A stretch of 24,804 nt of DNA from Caldilinea sp. CFX5. Lineage in GTDB: Bacteria; Chloroflexota; Anaerolineae; Caldilineales; Caldilineaceae. Below are positions 7,827 through 15,320 of this stretch, one piece after another. The position numbers and the translations under genes are program-made. Each line of letters begins with the position of its first letter. Within the stretch, counting starts at the first letter, position 1. The notes under the pieces were generated by a model. That model ran no database searches, was not told the origin of the DNA, and saw nothing but the letters and a program-made list of their open reading frames with translations. The stretch is from positions 1-24,804 of the forward strand of contig QWII01000133.1 in assembly GCA_021405325.1 (NCBI GenBank). The letters are read 5' to 3'.

Positions 7827-10493
7827 TTAGGGCACGTTGACCTGCGCATACGCCTCCGTGGCATTACCGTCCAAATCCTTGACAATAAAGCCAATCACGT
7901 AATCCCCTGACGCCGCATTCTGTTCCTGCCAGGTAAACGGCTCCTCGCCAAAGGTCAAGACACCCCCCGGTTGGCGGACCGTTTGGGTGACACGGCCACG
8001 CTGATCCAGATCCATCCAATGTTCCAAGATGGTAAAGGTGTCGCCTTGTTCGGGCGTGATCTCACGGGGCGCGCCGGTCTGGTCGGGGTGGGTGAAGCCA
8101 AAGACCTGGCGCAGCAGACCATCACGGAAGTAGAGACGGGCGGCCAGGGTGGCGCCATTCTCGACAAAAGTGTAGATGCCATCAACTGTGTAGGTGGTCT
8201 CTTCACGGGCGGCGCCATAGGTCTGCGGTTGGAAGAGTGCCGTCTCGCTGGTCGTGCCGTCGCTGATCGCAAACATGAGCGGTTCCCACTCAAATTCCAG
8301 GGTAAATTGACCATCAGTCGGCCAGGTGGGGTAATAGACGCCATCGACCTCCTGTGTGTCGCTGCTCTCCAGATAATCGGTGTCGGCCACAAAAATGGCG
8401 TTGGACGCCTGGTCATAAAAGCCGGCAAAGATATAGATGTAACCAACATTTTCGCCCGTCACTTCGGTGCGCATGAGGACGGGTTGCCCCGGCGCCGCGC
8501 TGTCAGCGGATAGGGTGAGCGGGCCAACGTCGATCTGACCGGCGCCGGGGCCGCGCACGGCAACCCCACGCTCCGGCACGGCCGCCCGCTGGGCGGTTGG
8601 TTCAAAGTTGCGGCCAGTATAGTGGAAGAGCAGGAAATCGTCCCAGAGCGAAGCGTCGGCAAAGCGCTTGGCCACCGCTGTATAAGAAACTGGCCCGGCC
8701 ACCGGCGAGCGATAAAGCTGGGAGATCGGGTAGTAGATTGAGACCCCGGTTGACCCCGGTTTGTTGCGCCCATGCTTTTCGGCAATCACCGCGCCCTTGA
8801 GCGCGCTTTGCACCGCGGCAATCGCCTGAGCGAGATCACCGCTGGCTCCCATTTGTTGCAAAATGCGCGTAAAATGGCCCAGGTCAATATAAGAAGCGGG
8901 AACTTCCGGGCCAAAGATACTGGTGTAGGATTGGGTATGGCTACGCGCCTGGGCAACGGCCCGTTGATCAACCTCTTGCAGCCCGGTCACCAGTTTGTTG
9001 ACTGCCGCATTCAAGGCCGCGGTCTTCGCCAGATCGAAAGCGGTCAGCGTGATGTTCTGCCCCATCTCAGAGGCGACCTCAGCAGCGGAGGGGACGGCAG
9101 GAGCGGTTAAGATGCCAAAAATGCCTCCCAGCGTTGAGCCACGCGAAACCAATTCGGCCCGTTGATTATCATCCAGGATGCGTTGGTCATTCTGAATATA
9201 ACTTTGGACAATTAACTTGCTCAACTCGGCGCCGCTGCTATCGGGGTTGCTGGTCAAAGCGCCCAAGAAACTGGTATAGGCCCAGCCCAGCGCCGGCTCG
9301 GTCTCTTGGGAAGCTACGGCGTAACGGCCATGCGGTTCCAGCGCCGTAAAGACCTCCAAATGGGCCATCAGACAGGCATCCATGCCGAGGATCTCAAATT
9401 TATCCACCCCGCTCTGTTGGCGGATCTGCCCCAGCGCCTTGTCAATGTCCATCAGATACATAGCATTGCCTAGCGCTTCGGCAATGGGGATGTTCCGGTT
9501 TGGGGAAGCCGTTGCGGCGGACGAGGCATCGTTCCAGCCCCCCGGCCAGCCCAACCCATGATCGGAGAGGATCAACACATATTTATCCGCCGGATAGTTC
9601 TTGACGCCCCAGGTGACAAAGTCGATCAACGTCCGGGGATCAGCCATGTTGATCTCGCCCAGATCCGCCACTTCTTGGGAACCGAGCGTTTCCAAATCAT
9701 TGTCTTTGGTCACATAAAAGCGCTTGGCCGACACCCAATCGCCATCGCCGGCAAAACCGCCGCGGAAACGATCGATCTGGGCGACAATGTTGACCCGATC
9801 CGTGGAGCCGACCCGTTCCGCCTCGTTGAGATCGACATAAATGTCTTTCTCCAACACTTTATCATCGGCATCTTGATAGAGCAGCACCGTCCAACGCTGG
9901 CCTTTGGTCGCACCGGCGTTGCCGCTAGCCGACGCCGCAGCCTGATTGGCGGCGCGTTTGGTGGCCGTTGCTGCCGGTTGCGCCGCTGCTTTGGTCGGCT
10001 CGGCGGGTGCGACCTGCACTTCTTCGGTCGGGGTTGCCTCCGCTTCTGTTGGCTCGTCGGTGTTTGCCACCAGCGGTGGTTCCTGCACGACCGGTTGATT
10101 GCTCCCATCATCTTGGCCGCCACCCTGATTCAGCAGGTTCGGCCCGCCAAAGACCGCCACTAAGATGAGCAATAACACAATCAATATGCCGCCGCACCCG
10201 CCAGGGAGTTGTCCGCCGCCGGGCAATGGTCCGCCGCCAGTGGGCTTGCCTGGTCCCCCGCCGGAGGGTGGCAAATTGCCCTCATCCCGCCGCCGACGCG
10301 GGGCGTCGGCTTGTTCACGTTCGCCGGGCGCGGTGGGCGTGGTCGGTCGCCGGCGGCGCGCCCGCACGACATCATCATCTTGTTGTTGGGCAAACAACGA
10401 CCAGCGTCCGTTATCGACTGGATTACCGGCGCTGACCAGCGCGCTGGCCAGTTGATCTTGGCGCACACAGAAAAATTGATACCAGTTTTTCAT
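7827..10493 (-). CDS. Membrane-anchored clostripain-family (C11) cysteine peptidase
   Basis: An 888-residue protein. Residues 1-100 are a probable cytoplasmic region (WYQFFCVRQDQLASALV, an Arg-rich patch, then a Gly/Pro-rich stretch). Residues about 101-118 form one hydrophobic membrane segment. Residues 120-198 are an Ala/Thr/Pro/Glu linker typical of surface proteins. From about 200 a clan CD caspase-like fold begins (WTVLLYQDADD). The catalytic pair is His312 in LILSDHGLGW and Cys374 in LGMDACLMAH. Residues about 640-888 are beta-rich and probably one or two Ig-like modules. A type II membrane orientation with an external peptidase is inferred. C11 enzymes usually cleave after Arg or Lys and often self-activate. 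The ATG has aaGGAA upstream. No partner or substrate gene is evident. Confidence 0.88.
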   Translation of the reverse strand: MKNWYQFFCVRQDQLASALVSAGNPVDNGRWSLFAQQQDDDVVRARRRRPTTPTAPGEREQADAPRRRRDEGNLPPSGGGPGKPTGGGPLPGGGQLPGGCGGILIVLLLILVAVFGGPNLLNQGGGQDDGSNQPVVQEPPLVANTDEPTEAEATPTEEVQVAPAEPTKAAAQPAATATKRAANQAAASASGNAGATKGQRWTVLLYQDADDKVLEKDIYVDLNEAERVGSTDRVNIVAQIDRFRGGFAGDGDWVSAKRFYVTKDNDLETLGSQEVADLGEINMADPRTLIDFVTWGVKNYPADKYVLILSDHGLGWPGGWNDASSAATASPNRNIPIAEALGNAMYLMDIDKALGQIRQQSGVDKFEILGMDACLMAHLEVFTALEPHGRYAVASQETEPALGWAYTSFLGALTSNPDSSGAELSKLIVQSYIQNDQRILDDNQRAELVSRGSTLGGIFGILTAPAVPSAAEVASEMGQNITLTAFDLAKTAALNAAVNKLVTGLQEVDQRAVAQARSHTQSYTSIFGPEVPASYIDLGHFTRILQQMGASGDLAQAIAAVQSALKGAVIAEKHGRNKPGSTGVSIYYPISQLYRSPVAGPVSYTAVAKRFADASLWDDFLLFHYTGRNFEPTAQRAAVPERGVAVRGPGAGQIDVGPLTLSADSAAPGQPVLMRTEVTGENVGYIYIFAGFYDQASNAIFVADTDYLESSDTQEVDGVYYPTWPTDGQFTLEFEWEPLMFAISDGTTSETALFQPQTYGAAREETTYTVDGIYTFVENGATLAARLYFRDGLLRQVFGFTHPDQTGAPREITPEQGDTFTILEHWMDLDQRGRVTQTVRQPGGVLTFGEEPFTWQEQNAASGDYVIGFIVKDLDGNATEAYAQVNVP

Positions 10494-10564
10494 CAGCGTT
10501 CCTTTTCAGTTATGAACTGGCGGTCTTGCAATCTTTATGTAGTTGCGTTTGAGTGGATTAAGAT

Positions 10565-10969
10565 TTATGTTTGAGTACTGGATGAATTGTTGAACTGCTG
10601 GGTGATCTCTCCTATTACAGCAAAAATGTCAATAGGTGCGCCCGAAGAAACAGTATTGGTTATGCCATCATGAATATGGTGTGGAAAACCGGAAAGATTC
10701 GGAAAATGAGGCGTATTATCCCAGCGTCGGATCAAATTACCTTGGGAATCAGCCCAATGATAACTGTAGGTAATTACAAAAGTACCACGATTAGGCAAAT
10801 GTTGGACATACTCGGAAAATTCTAACAGGCTGACATCCACCAAAGTCATACGCACCCGTAGATGACCATCGATAAATGTCTGGCGTTCGCGGATAATATG
10901 AAAATGGGCAATGATTGGATCCGTGAGCAACAGAGCTTTCACTAATTCAATATACGCAGCAACGGTCAC
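10565..10969 (-). CDS. tumE: TumE-like (DUF6516) toxin of a toxin-antitoxin pair
   Basis: A 134-residue protein. The pattern HLRVRMTLVDVSLLEFSEY, then YSYHWADSQGNLIRRWDN and FPHHIHDG matches, from memory, the DUF6516/TumE toxin family. The RRWDN and PHHxH motifs are the likely functional residues (His98, His99 and His101 region). The start is GTG at 10969 and overlaps the upstream gene's stop as GTGA, so the two are co-translated with antitoxin first. The region is visibly AT-richer than the sugar genes around it, consistent with transfer. The biochemical target of this family is not something I can state. Confidence 0.75.
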   Translation of the reverse strand: MTVAAYIELVKALLLTDPIIAHFHIIRERQTFIDGHLRVRMTLVDVSLLEFSEYVQHLPNRGTFVITYSYHWADSQGNLIRRWDNTPHFPNLSGFPHHIHDGITNTVSSGAPIDIFAVIGEITQQFNNSSSTQT

Positions 10970-11316
10970 AGATCGTTCTCACCAATTAGGAAATGTAAGC
11001 GTTTTTCTAAATTGTGAGTCATCTGTACCAATGATGCCCATTCAACAAAATCCATTCGATCATCCGTTTGCCCCTGCTGATAGCGTTGGTAAAACAAGTC
11101 CGATGACATGGTATACTGAGTTTCAAAGGCGGCTAAATCTGTGTGCAATTGTGCAAGTTGGGAACGAGCCTCGGTGATTTCATAAGCAAAAATTTTATCA
11201 AGAGTCTGGATCAGCACAGGGCTGGCTTGCTCTTCCTGATAGTATTGTGCCAGCCGCATAAGCCGTTCTGCAATCGTTCCCGTTGGCTTGTATACTTCAG
11301 CCATCATTGTTGTCAT
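10966..11316 (-). CDS. TumA-like antitoxin partner
   Basis: About 116 residues, mostly charged helix. The C-terminal half (LAAFETQYTMSSDLFYQRYQ then DRMDFVEWASLVQM) is the pattern found in small proteins encoded just upstream of TumE/DUF6516 toxins; the N-terminal half may bind DNA or the toxin. I chose the ATG at 11316 because GGGAG lies 8 bases upstream; an ATG at 11331 would add 5 residues. It is preceded by an extended -10 promoter about 40 bases upstream and overlaps the toxin start by 4 bases. Assignment as antitoxin rests mainly on gene order and these motifs. Confidence 0.65.
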   Translation of the reverse strand: MTTMMAEVYKPTGTIAERLMRLAQYYQEEQASPVLIQTLDKIFAYEITEARSQLAQLHTDLAAFETQYTMSSDLFYQRYQQGQTDDRMDFVEWASLVQMTHNLEKRLHFLIGENDL

Positions 11317-11353
11317 AGCATGCGCTCCCATCCCACTACAATCCTTTGCGGTG

Positions 11354-11362
11354 ATTATACCA
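11354..11362 (-). promoter_or_regulatory. Extended -10 promoter of the TumA/TumE-like pair
   Basis: On the minus strand the sequence TGGTATAAT is a full extended -10 element. No good -35 box is seen at 16-18 bases, which is acceptable for extended -10 promoters. Transcription would begin near 11347, giving a leader of about 30 bases. Confidence 0.6.
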
Positions 11363-11396
11363 TGAGAAGAGGATCTGTAGGAAAAGTAATTTTATG

Positions 11397-11430
11397 GCAT
11401 GGGATAAACACATCCGTGTTCATCCCATGC
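11397..11430 (-). terminator. Terminator of the epimerase-like gene
   Basis: Stem gcatgggat/atcccatgc extended by aacac/gtgtt across one A-C mismatch, with a 4-base loop. It starts 4 bases beyond the stop of the minus-strand epimerase gene and is followed on that strand by a short A/T-rich stretch. It separates that gene from the toxin-antitoxin promoter. Confidence 0.65.
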
Positions 11431-11433
11431 ACA

Positions 11434-12429
11434 CTATACGCCAATTTGTAACACCTCACGGCAATACTTGACGCTCTTTTCCAACTGACGTTGTTGTTCC
11501 AAAGCCAGGGCGGCTTTGACGGTGGTTGATAGATCCGCCCAAGAGGATGTCAAGACCGGCTGTGTGTAGGGGCTGCCGGCCTTCACCAATTGCAAGAACT
11601 GGGCAAACTCAGCGGCGGGCAAATCAGGGTAGACACTCCAATACTCAGGCTCCAAATAGTTAAGCACCTTGGGCGCCAGCGTGGAGATGATTTCCAGCGT
11701 GAAGTTGGTATTGGCGCATTGTTCCTGGTAGAGCTTTGACCAACGGGCAATATCAATCGTGCCATCGCCCATCGCCACCCATTGCACCGCCGCGCCCTTG
11801 GGGTGCGGACAGACGACCGTGTCACGAATATGGCTCATCAGCACATAGGGGGCGACATGTTGCAGCGTCACATAGGGACTTTCGCCCATCCAGAGCGGGT
11901 TGCCCGAATCGATACAGACGCCGACAAAGTCCGGCCCGGCCTCTTCAACCAACGCTTTCAGTTCGCGACCGAGGAGATCGCCGGCATGGTTTTCAATGGC
12001 AATCTTGATCCCCAGATCCAGCGCCTGGTTGCGCACGGCCTTGAGGGTGGCAATCGTGTTCTGGACATGGGTTGCCAATGGCGTGGGCGTGCGCCGGTCG
12101 GCATTGGAGCCAAGCAAGGTACGCACCGCTTTGCACCCCAACACCTCCCCCACATGCAACATCGTTGAAAGCTGTTCCACGGCGCTCCCCCGTCGATTAG
12201 AAAAGGAAGTAGACGTTTCACAAATAGAATACAACCCGACTTCCAGTTCCAGCCCCAAGCCATCGGCATGAGCCTTCACCTGACGCAAGTAAGCATCATC
12301 CAGGCTGGCAAAGAAATCGGGATCAGGAAACATGACCACCGCCAGCCCGATCTTGTGGGCATAGTCCAGGTGGTCGAAGGCCGTCCAGTCGTTAAAACGC
12401 AGGGAGAAGACATCGACGCCGAGTTTCAT
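11434..12429 (-). CDS. Sugar phosphate isomerase/epimerase-like TIM-barrel protein
   Basis: A 331-residue protein of the xylose isomerase-like TIM-barrel (AP endonuclease family 2) superfamily. Metal-ligand-bearing strands are visible: IAIENHAGD, FVGVCIDSGNPLW, MSHIRDTVVC and a late LEII. These enzymes are metal-dependent isomerases, epimerases or dehydratases of sugars and keto-sugars. The substrate is unknown. The start is the ATG at 12429, with aaaGGA 7 bases upstream; a longer open frame to 12462 lacks such support. It is the last gene of a minus-strand carbohydrate cluster, with an octamer-type hairpin upstream and a terminator downstream. Confidence 0.85.
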   Translation of the reverse strand: MKLGVDVFSLRFNDWTAFDHLDYAHKIGLAVVMFPDPDFFASLDDAYLRQVKAHADGLGLELEVGLYSICETSTSFSNRRGSAVEQLSTMLHVGEVLGCKAVRTLLGSNADRRTPTPLATHVQNTIATLKAVRNQALDLGIKIAIENHAGDLLGRELKALVEEAGPDFVGVCIDSGNPLWMGESPYVTLQHVAPYVLMSHIRDTVVCPHPKGAAVQWVAMGDGTIDIARWSKLYQEQCANTNFTLEIISTLAPKVLNYLEPEYWSVYPDLPAAEFAQFLQLVKAGSPYTQPVLTSSWADLSTTVKAALALEQQRQLEKSVKYCREVLQIGV

Positions 12430-12449
12430 CGAGTTGTCCTTTCTTGATA

Positions 12450-12533
12450 AGAGACGAGACACGAGACAGGAGATACGAGAAGTAAAGCGTCGATTTCTCC
12501 TGTCTCGTGTCTCGTCTCTCCTGTCTCGTCTCT
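12450..12533. repeat. Purine/pyrimidine repeat hairpin between epimerase and oxidoreductase genes
   Basis: Perfect 24-base arms (12450-12473 and 12496-12519) made of short degenerate units (gagacgagacac type; complement tctcctgtctcg). A second pyrimidine copy follows (12520-12533) and runs into the TAG stop of the oxidoreductase gene. It has the same design as the repeats at 1818 and 23511 but a different unit. Confidence 0.85.
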
Positions 12534-13584
12534 AGGCAAACGCCATCTGCCCCGCCGCCACCATCGCGTGCATGGGCGAATCCTCAATCGTCAGCGGCAG
12601 ATCGACGCGGGCGCGCCGGCGGCTGGACTCGTAGGTGGCGAAGATCAACTCGGTGGCCTTGAGGACGCGATGGCCGGAGAGTTCCGGTTCGCGGCCATAT
12701 TTGAGCGCCTCAACCAGATCGTGAACGCCCATCGCCACCTGATCGCCCAGCGACGTGCCATGTAAGCCTTCGCCAAGATCAATACGTTGCCAGTCGCTCT
12801 GGCCTTTGCCCCAGATGCGCAGGGGGATCTCCTGGCTGTTGTCCAGTTCAATCGTGCCGTGCGTACCGATGAGGCGGTTGGTTAAGCCATGACCACCGAC
12901 GCCGGTCATGAGCAGGCCCATGACATTGTTGGTGAATTTGAACTGGCTGAGGCCCTGCCCTTCCAGATCGACGCCAAAGACGCTGCTGTGATTGCGCGTA
13001 TCGATCTGGCCGATGACCCACTCGACCGGCGTCTCTTCGTTGTAGAAGAACATCATGTCAAACCAGTGGGTGCCCCAGTCGTAGAGGTTGGAACAGGTGG
13101 CTTCCAGGCGCACCAGATCGCCGATGGCGCCTTCGCGCAAGAGTTGACGCGCCTTGCGGTACGGTTTGCCAAAGCGTCGCTGGTGATTAAAGGTGAGTTG
13201 GACACCGTGCTTGTCACAAACTGCCACCATGCGCTTCGCGTCGCCATAGGTGGTTGCCATCGGTTTTTCACAGTGAATGGCTTTGACGCCGGCCTCGGCA
13301 GCGGCGATCACCATCGGTGCGTGCAGATGGGGCCAGGTGCAGACACTGACAATGTCCAGGCTTTCTTTCGCCAGCATTTCATGATAATCGGTGTAAATGC
13401 GCTCGCCGCCATGCGACTCTTGAAACGCCTGGGCGTTCTCCAAACTAATATCCGCCATTGCCGTAATCACACAATCGGGGGAGCTTTTGTAGCCCATGGC
13501 GTGGGCGTGGGACATGCCAAAGCCGGTGGCGCCATCACTCTTCCAGGGGCGGCCACAGCCGATAAAACCAACTTTGTAGCTCAT
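12532..13584 (-). CDS. Gfo/Idh/MocA-family NAD(P)-dependent oxidoreductase
   Basis: A 350-residue sugar dehydrogenase-type protein. The Rossmann start is VGFIGCG, followed by an unusual insertion (RPWKSDGATGFG) before the first helix. The second-strand acidic end is MADIS, the conserved E106-K107-P108 catalytic motif is in HCEKPMA, and His173 in DWGTHWFD is the usual family histidine. The C-terminal domain is the alpha/beta sheet module (about 125-340). It probably oxidises or reduces a cyclic sugar or inositol derivative. I chose ATG 13584 over 13608 because MSYKVGFIGCG is the natural N-terminus. The start lies 4 bases after the ancestral stop of the disrupted toxin gene, implying the toxin pair sits within the same transcription unit. 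Confidence 0.9.
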   Translation of the reverse strand: MSYKVGFIGCGRPWKSDGATGFGMSHAHAMGYKSSPDCVITAMADISLENAQAFQESHGGERIYTDYHEMLAKESLDIVSVCTWPHLHAPMVIAAAEAGVKAIHCEKPMATTYGDAKRMVAVCDKHGVQLTFNHQRRFGKPYRKARQLLREGAIGDLVRLEATCSNLYDWGTHWFDMMFFYNEETPVEWVIGQIDTRNHSSVFGVDLEGQGLSQFKFTNNVMGLLMTGVGGHGLTNRLIGTHGTIELDNSQEIPLRIWGKGQSDWQRIDLGEGLHGTSLGDQVAMGVHDLVEALKYGREPELSGHRVLKATELIFATYESSRRRARVDLPLTIEDSPMHAMVAAGQMAFA

Positions 13585-13588
13585 TGCT

Positions 13589-14029
13589 TCAACTCTCACT
13601 TTCATCAAATTCGTTAATGATTTGACGGATCTTTTCTAGAGGAATATCTTCTTGTTCATTCTTCGCGTAGATGGTCAGAAGGACAATCAAATTCTCAACT
13701 TTAATGTAATACAAAAGGCGATACCCAGAACGTTTACCTTTATCAATTAGGAGTTACGCAGTTGGACAAGACCTGTCAGGTTTGCGAAACCTGACAGGTC
13801 TCTGGTAGCGCCCGTCAACTGCGTAACTCCTATCAATATCAGAATTCTGGACACGAACTTTGTAGACAACGTGTCGCACACGCATTACACGATCACTAGG
13901 TGTTGCACCCATTTCTAATTGTTCTAACAAAGGCGCCAAGTCTGACTTAATATGTCGAAACTTTTTCGCTAAATGGCGAAGGTTACGCTTGAACTCTAGG
14001 GTTAGACGTATCTCCCGTTTAGTCGACAT
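13589..14029 (-). pseudogene. RelE/ParE-type toxin gene interrupted by an 85-bp inverted-repeat element
   Basis: The 5' part reads MSTKREIRLTLEFKRNLRHL and on to VRVQNSDID; the frame then enters an inserted element and meets TAA at 13752-13754. Removing the element plus one 5-base target copy joins the frame exactly: NSDID continues as KGKRSGYRLLYYIKVE, then NLIVLLTIYAKNEQEDI, ending EFDESES at 13589. That ending (GYRLLYYI plus LLTIYxKNEQEDI) is typical of RelE-superfamily mRNA interferases. The insert is 90 bases in all, so the frame is kept and one TAA blocks it; a truncated 91-residue product lacks the C-terminal catalytic strands. The toxin is probably inactive. It overlaps the antitoxin gene by 11 bases. 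Confidence 0.85.
13748..13832. mobile_element. 85-bp miniature inverted-repeat element (MITE-like)
   Basis: Terminal inverted repeats of 17 bases (taggagttacgcagttg at 13748-13764; its complement at 13816-13832), flanked by the 5-base direct repeat tcaat (13743-13747 and 13833-13837). The flanks can also be read as a 7-base repeat tatcaat around an 83-bp element. Internally there is a perfect 15-base-arm palindrome (13769-13801, loop gcg). It has no coding capacity, so it must have been moved by a transposase encoded elsewhere. Confidence 0.88.
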
Positions 14030-14237
14030 CTATGCCCGTCCACATTTCAGTTAATGGAAGAGTTTCGCCATTCATTGCTTCTTGCCATGCCTGCCGAAAA
14101 CTCGCAGCGGGGTCTTTTACCGCCAGGCTTTTACGGAACAAACGCATCATTTCCAAAAGCGCAGGTAAATGTTCGCGTGGAAATTCATTAAGTTCTTCAA
14201 TAACCTGTTCGTAGTAAGGCGATTGTACGGTAGGCAT
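14019..14237 (-). CDS. Antitoxin-like small protein upstream of the disrupted RelE-type toxin
   Basis: About 72 residues, largely helical (YYEQVIEELNEFPREHLPAL, then a leucine-rich segment, then AASFRQAWQEAMNGETLPL). Proteins with this EFPREHLPALLEMMRLF pattern are commonly encoded just before RelE-type toxins. I chose the ATG at 14237, which has GGAG 9 bases upstream; an ATG at 14252, immediately after the neighbouring gene's stop, would add 5 residues. It appears intact although its toxin is broken. No DNA-binding motif is evident. Confidence 0.65.
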   Translation of the reverse strand: MPTVQSPYYEQVIEELNEFPREHLPALLEMMRLFRKSLAVKDPAASFRQAWQEAMNGETLPLTEMWTGIDVD

Positions 14238-14252
14238 GGCAATTAGCTCCAT

Positions 14253-15134
14253 CTATAAACCAAGTGTGCGCAAGTACTGACGACTTATTATCGCGCTTTC
14301 CAACGCCGTCGGCAACTGGGTCACATCGGTTTCGACAATGAGCCAGCCGCGAAAGCCGGCAGCGGCCAGAATCTGGAAGACAGTCGGGAAATCGACACAG
14401 CCCTGGCCCAATTCGGTCCAGATGCCTTTGTCGGAGAAGGTGCGGTAGTCCCACTGGGCGGCCACGCCTTCGTCCATCACCTGTTTGTTGACATCTTTGA
14501 TGTGCATGGTCTTGATACTGCCGGCATAGTCGCGACAGAACTGCACAACGTCTGCGCCGGCCCACGCCAAGTGACCGGTGTCCGGCCCCATAAAGACCAG
14601 GCCGGGATCGATCCGGCGCCAAAGTTGGTCGATCTCTTCGCGGGTCTCAATCGTGCTGCCCACATGGTTGTGGAAACAGCTTTTGACCCCTTGCGCCAGC
14701 GTAATTTCGCCGACCAGGTTGAGCGCCCTGGCAAACTGCGCATACTCGGCATCGCTCATGGCATCTTCCGGCTTGACATGACCGGCGATTTGGTTACGGG
14801 TCAGCCCGCGTCTGGTGACATAGTTGTTAAAGCCACCCGCCGCCACATAGAGTTCTGTACAACCGGCGGCCTTGGCAAAGGCGGCATAGTCACGCGCCCG
14901 TTGCAGGATGGCGGCTTCCTGGTTTTTGTCCCAATAGTCGGCGCCCAGATAGCCCGGCGCCGGCTTCAAGCCGTGGCGGGTAAAGGCGGCGACCACCGCT
15001 GCTGCGCTTTGGTCTGGTTTTGGCCCGGCTGGTGCGCCCACATAGCCGGCCTGGGCAATCTCGGCAAGGATTTGTTCTTCCGGTACGCCGCGCCAGGTAA
15101 TTTGGCCGCAGCCGATCAACAGCTTGCTTGTCAT
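14253..15134 (-). CDS. IolE-like sugar epimerase/dehydratase (TIM barrel)
   Basis: A 293-residue xylose isomerase-like TIM-barrel protein. Landmarks are CFHNHVGSTIETREEID (154-169), the strand MGPDTGHLAWAG with Asp185, MHIKDV with His211, and IVETD with Glu269, the usual divalent-metal ligands. The FHNHxG/ETxEEID pattern is close to that of inosose dehydratase (IolE), so a role in inositol or a related cyclic keto-sugar pathway is likely but not certain. The nearby Gfo/Idh/MocA oxidoreductase would be the natural partner (inositol dehydrogenase-like step). The start ATG has gagag about 8 bases upstream. It is divergently transcribed from the ABC importer. Confidence 0.87.
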   Translation of the reverse strand: MTSKLLIGCGQITWRGVPEEQILAEIAQAGYVGAPAGPKPDQSAAAVVAAFTRHGLKPAPGYLGADYWDKNQEAAILQRARDYAAFAKAAGCTELYVAAGGFNNYVTRRGLTRNQIAGHVKPEDAMSDAEYAQFARALNLVGEITLAQGVKSCFHNHVGSTIETREEIDQLWRRIDPGLVFMGPDTGHLAWAGADVVQFCRDYAGSIKTMHIKDVNKQVMDEGVAAQWDYRTFSDKGIWTELGQGCVDFPTVFQILAAAGFRGWLIVETDVTQLPTALESAIISRQYLRTLGL

Positions 15135-15197
15135 GTGAAACGCTCTCAGTTCTAGTTCATTCAGCGGGGTGCAAGATTGGATGAATTGCTACCAAGA

Positions 15198-15206
15198 ATT
15201 GTAACA
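15198..15206 (-). promoter_or_regulatory. Possible extended -10 promoter of the IolE-like gene
   Basis: On the minus strand TGTTACAAT forms an extended -10 element about 65 bases upstream of the ATG. No convincing -35 box accompanies it. Confidence 0.4.
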
Positions 15207-15274
15207 TAAAACATTCCGATAAAAAATAAGCGGCGCAATAGGAACGCAGGGCAACGGGAGGGGTCAAGCAATTG

Positions 15275-15290
15275 TAGGCAACGTTACCTA
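15275..15290. promoter_or_regulatory. Candidate LacI-family operator
   Basis: The 16-base sequence taggcaacgttaccta is a near-perfect palindrome (14 of 16 positions symmetric) centred on AACGTT, the centre typical of LacI-family operators. It ends one base before the -35 box of the importer promoter. No LacI-family gene is in the window. Confidence 0.5.
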
Positions 15291-15291
15291 T

Positions 15292-15320
15292 TTGACAAGC
15301 CCTTGCCCCTATGCTATGGT
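15292..15320 (+). promoter_or_regulatory. Sigma-70-type promoter of the Opp/Dpp-type importer operon
   Basis: A consensus TTGACA (15292-15297), a 17-base spacer, and TATGGT (15315-15320). Transcription would begin near 15327. Confidence 0.65.

Noticed and set aside
13754..14029. A complete 91-residue toxin gene
   Set aside because: Its last 25 or so residues are encoded by the inserted inverted-repeat element; the real gene continues to 13589 once the element is removed.
10565..14252. A combined anti-phage defence island made of two toxin-antitoxin pairs and the C11 peptidase
   Set aside because: The genes are separated by sugar-metabolism genes and terminators, the second toxin is broken, and nothing links the peptidase to either pair.
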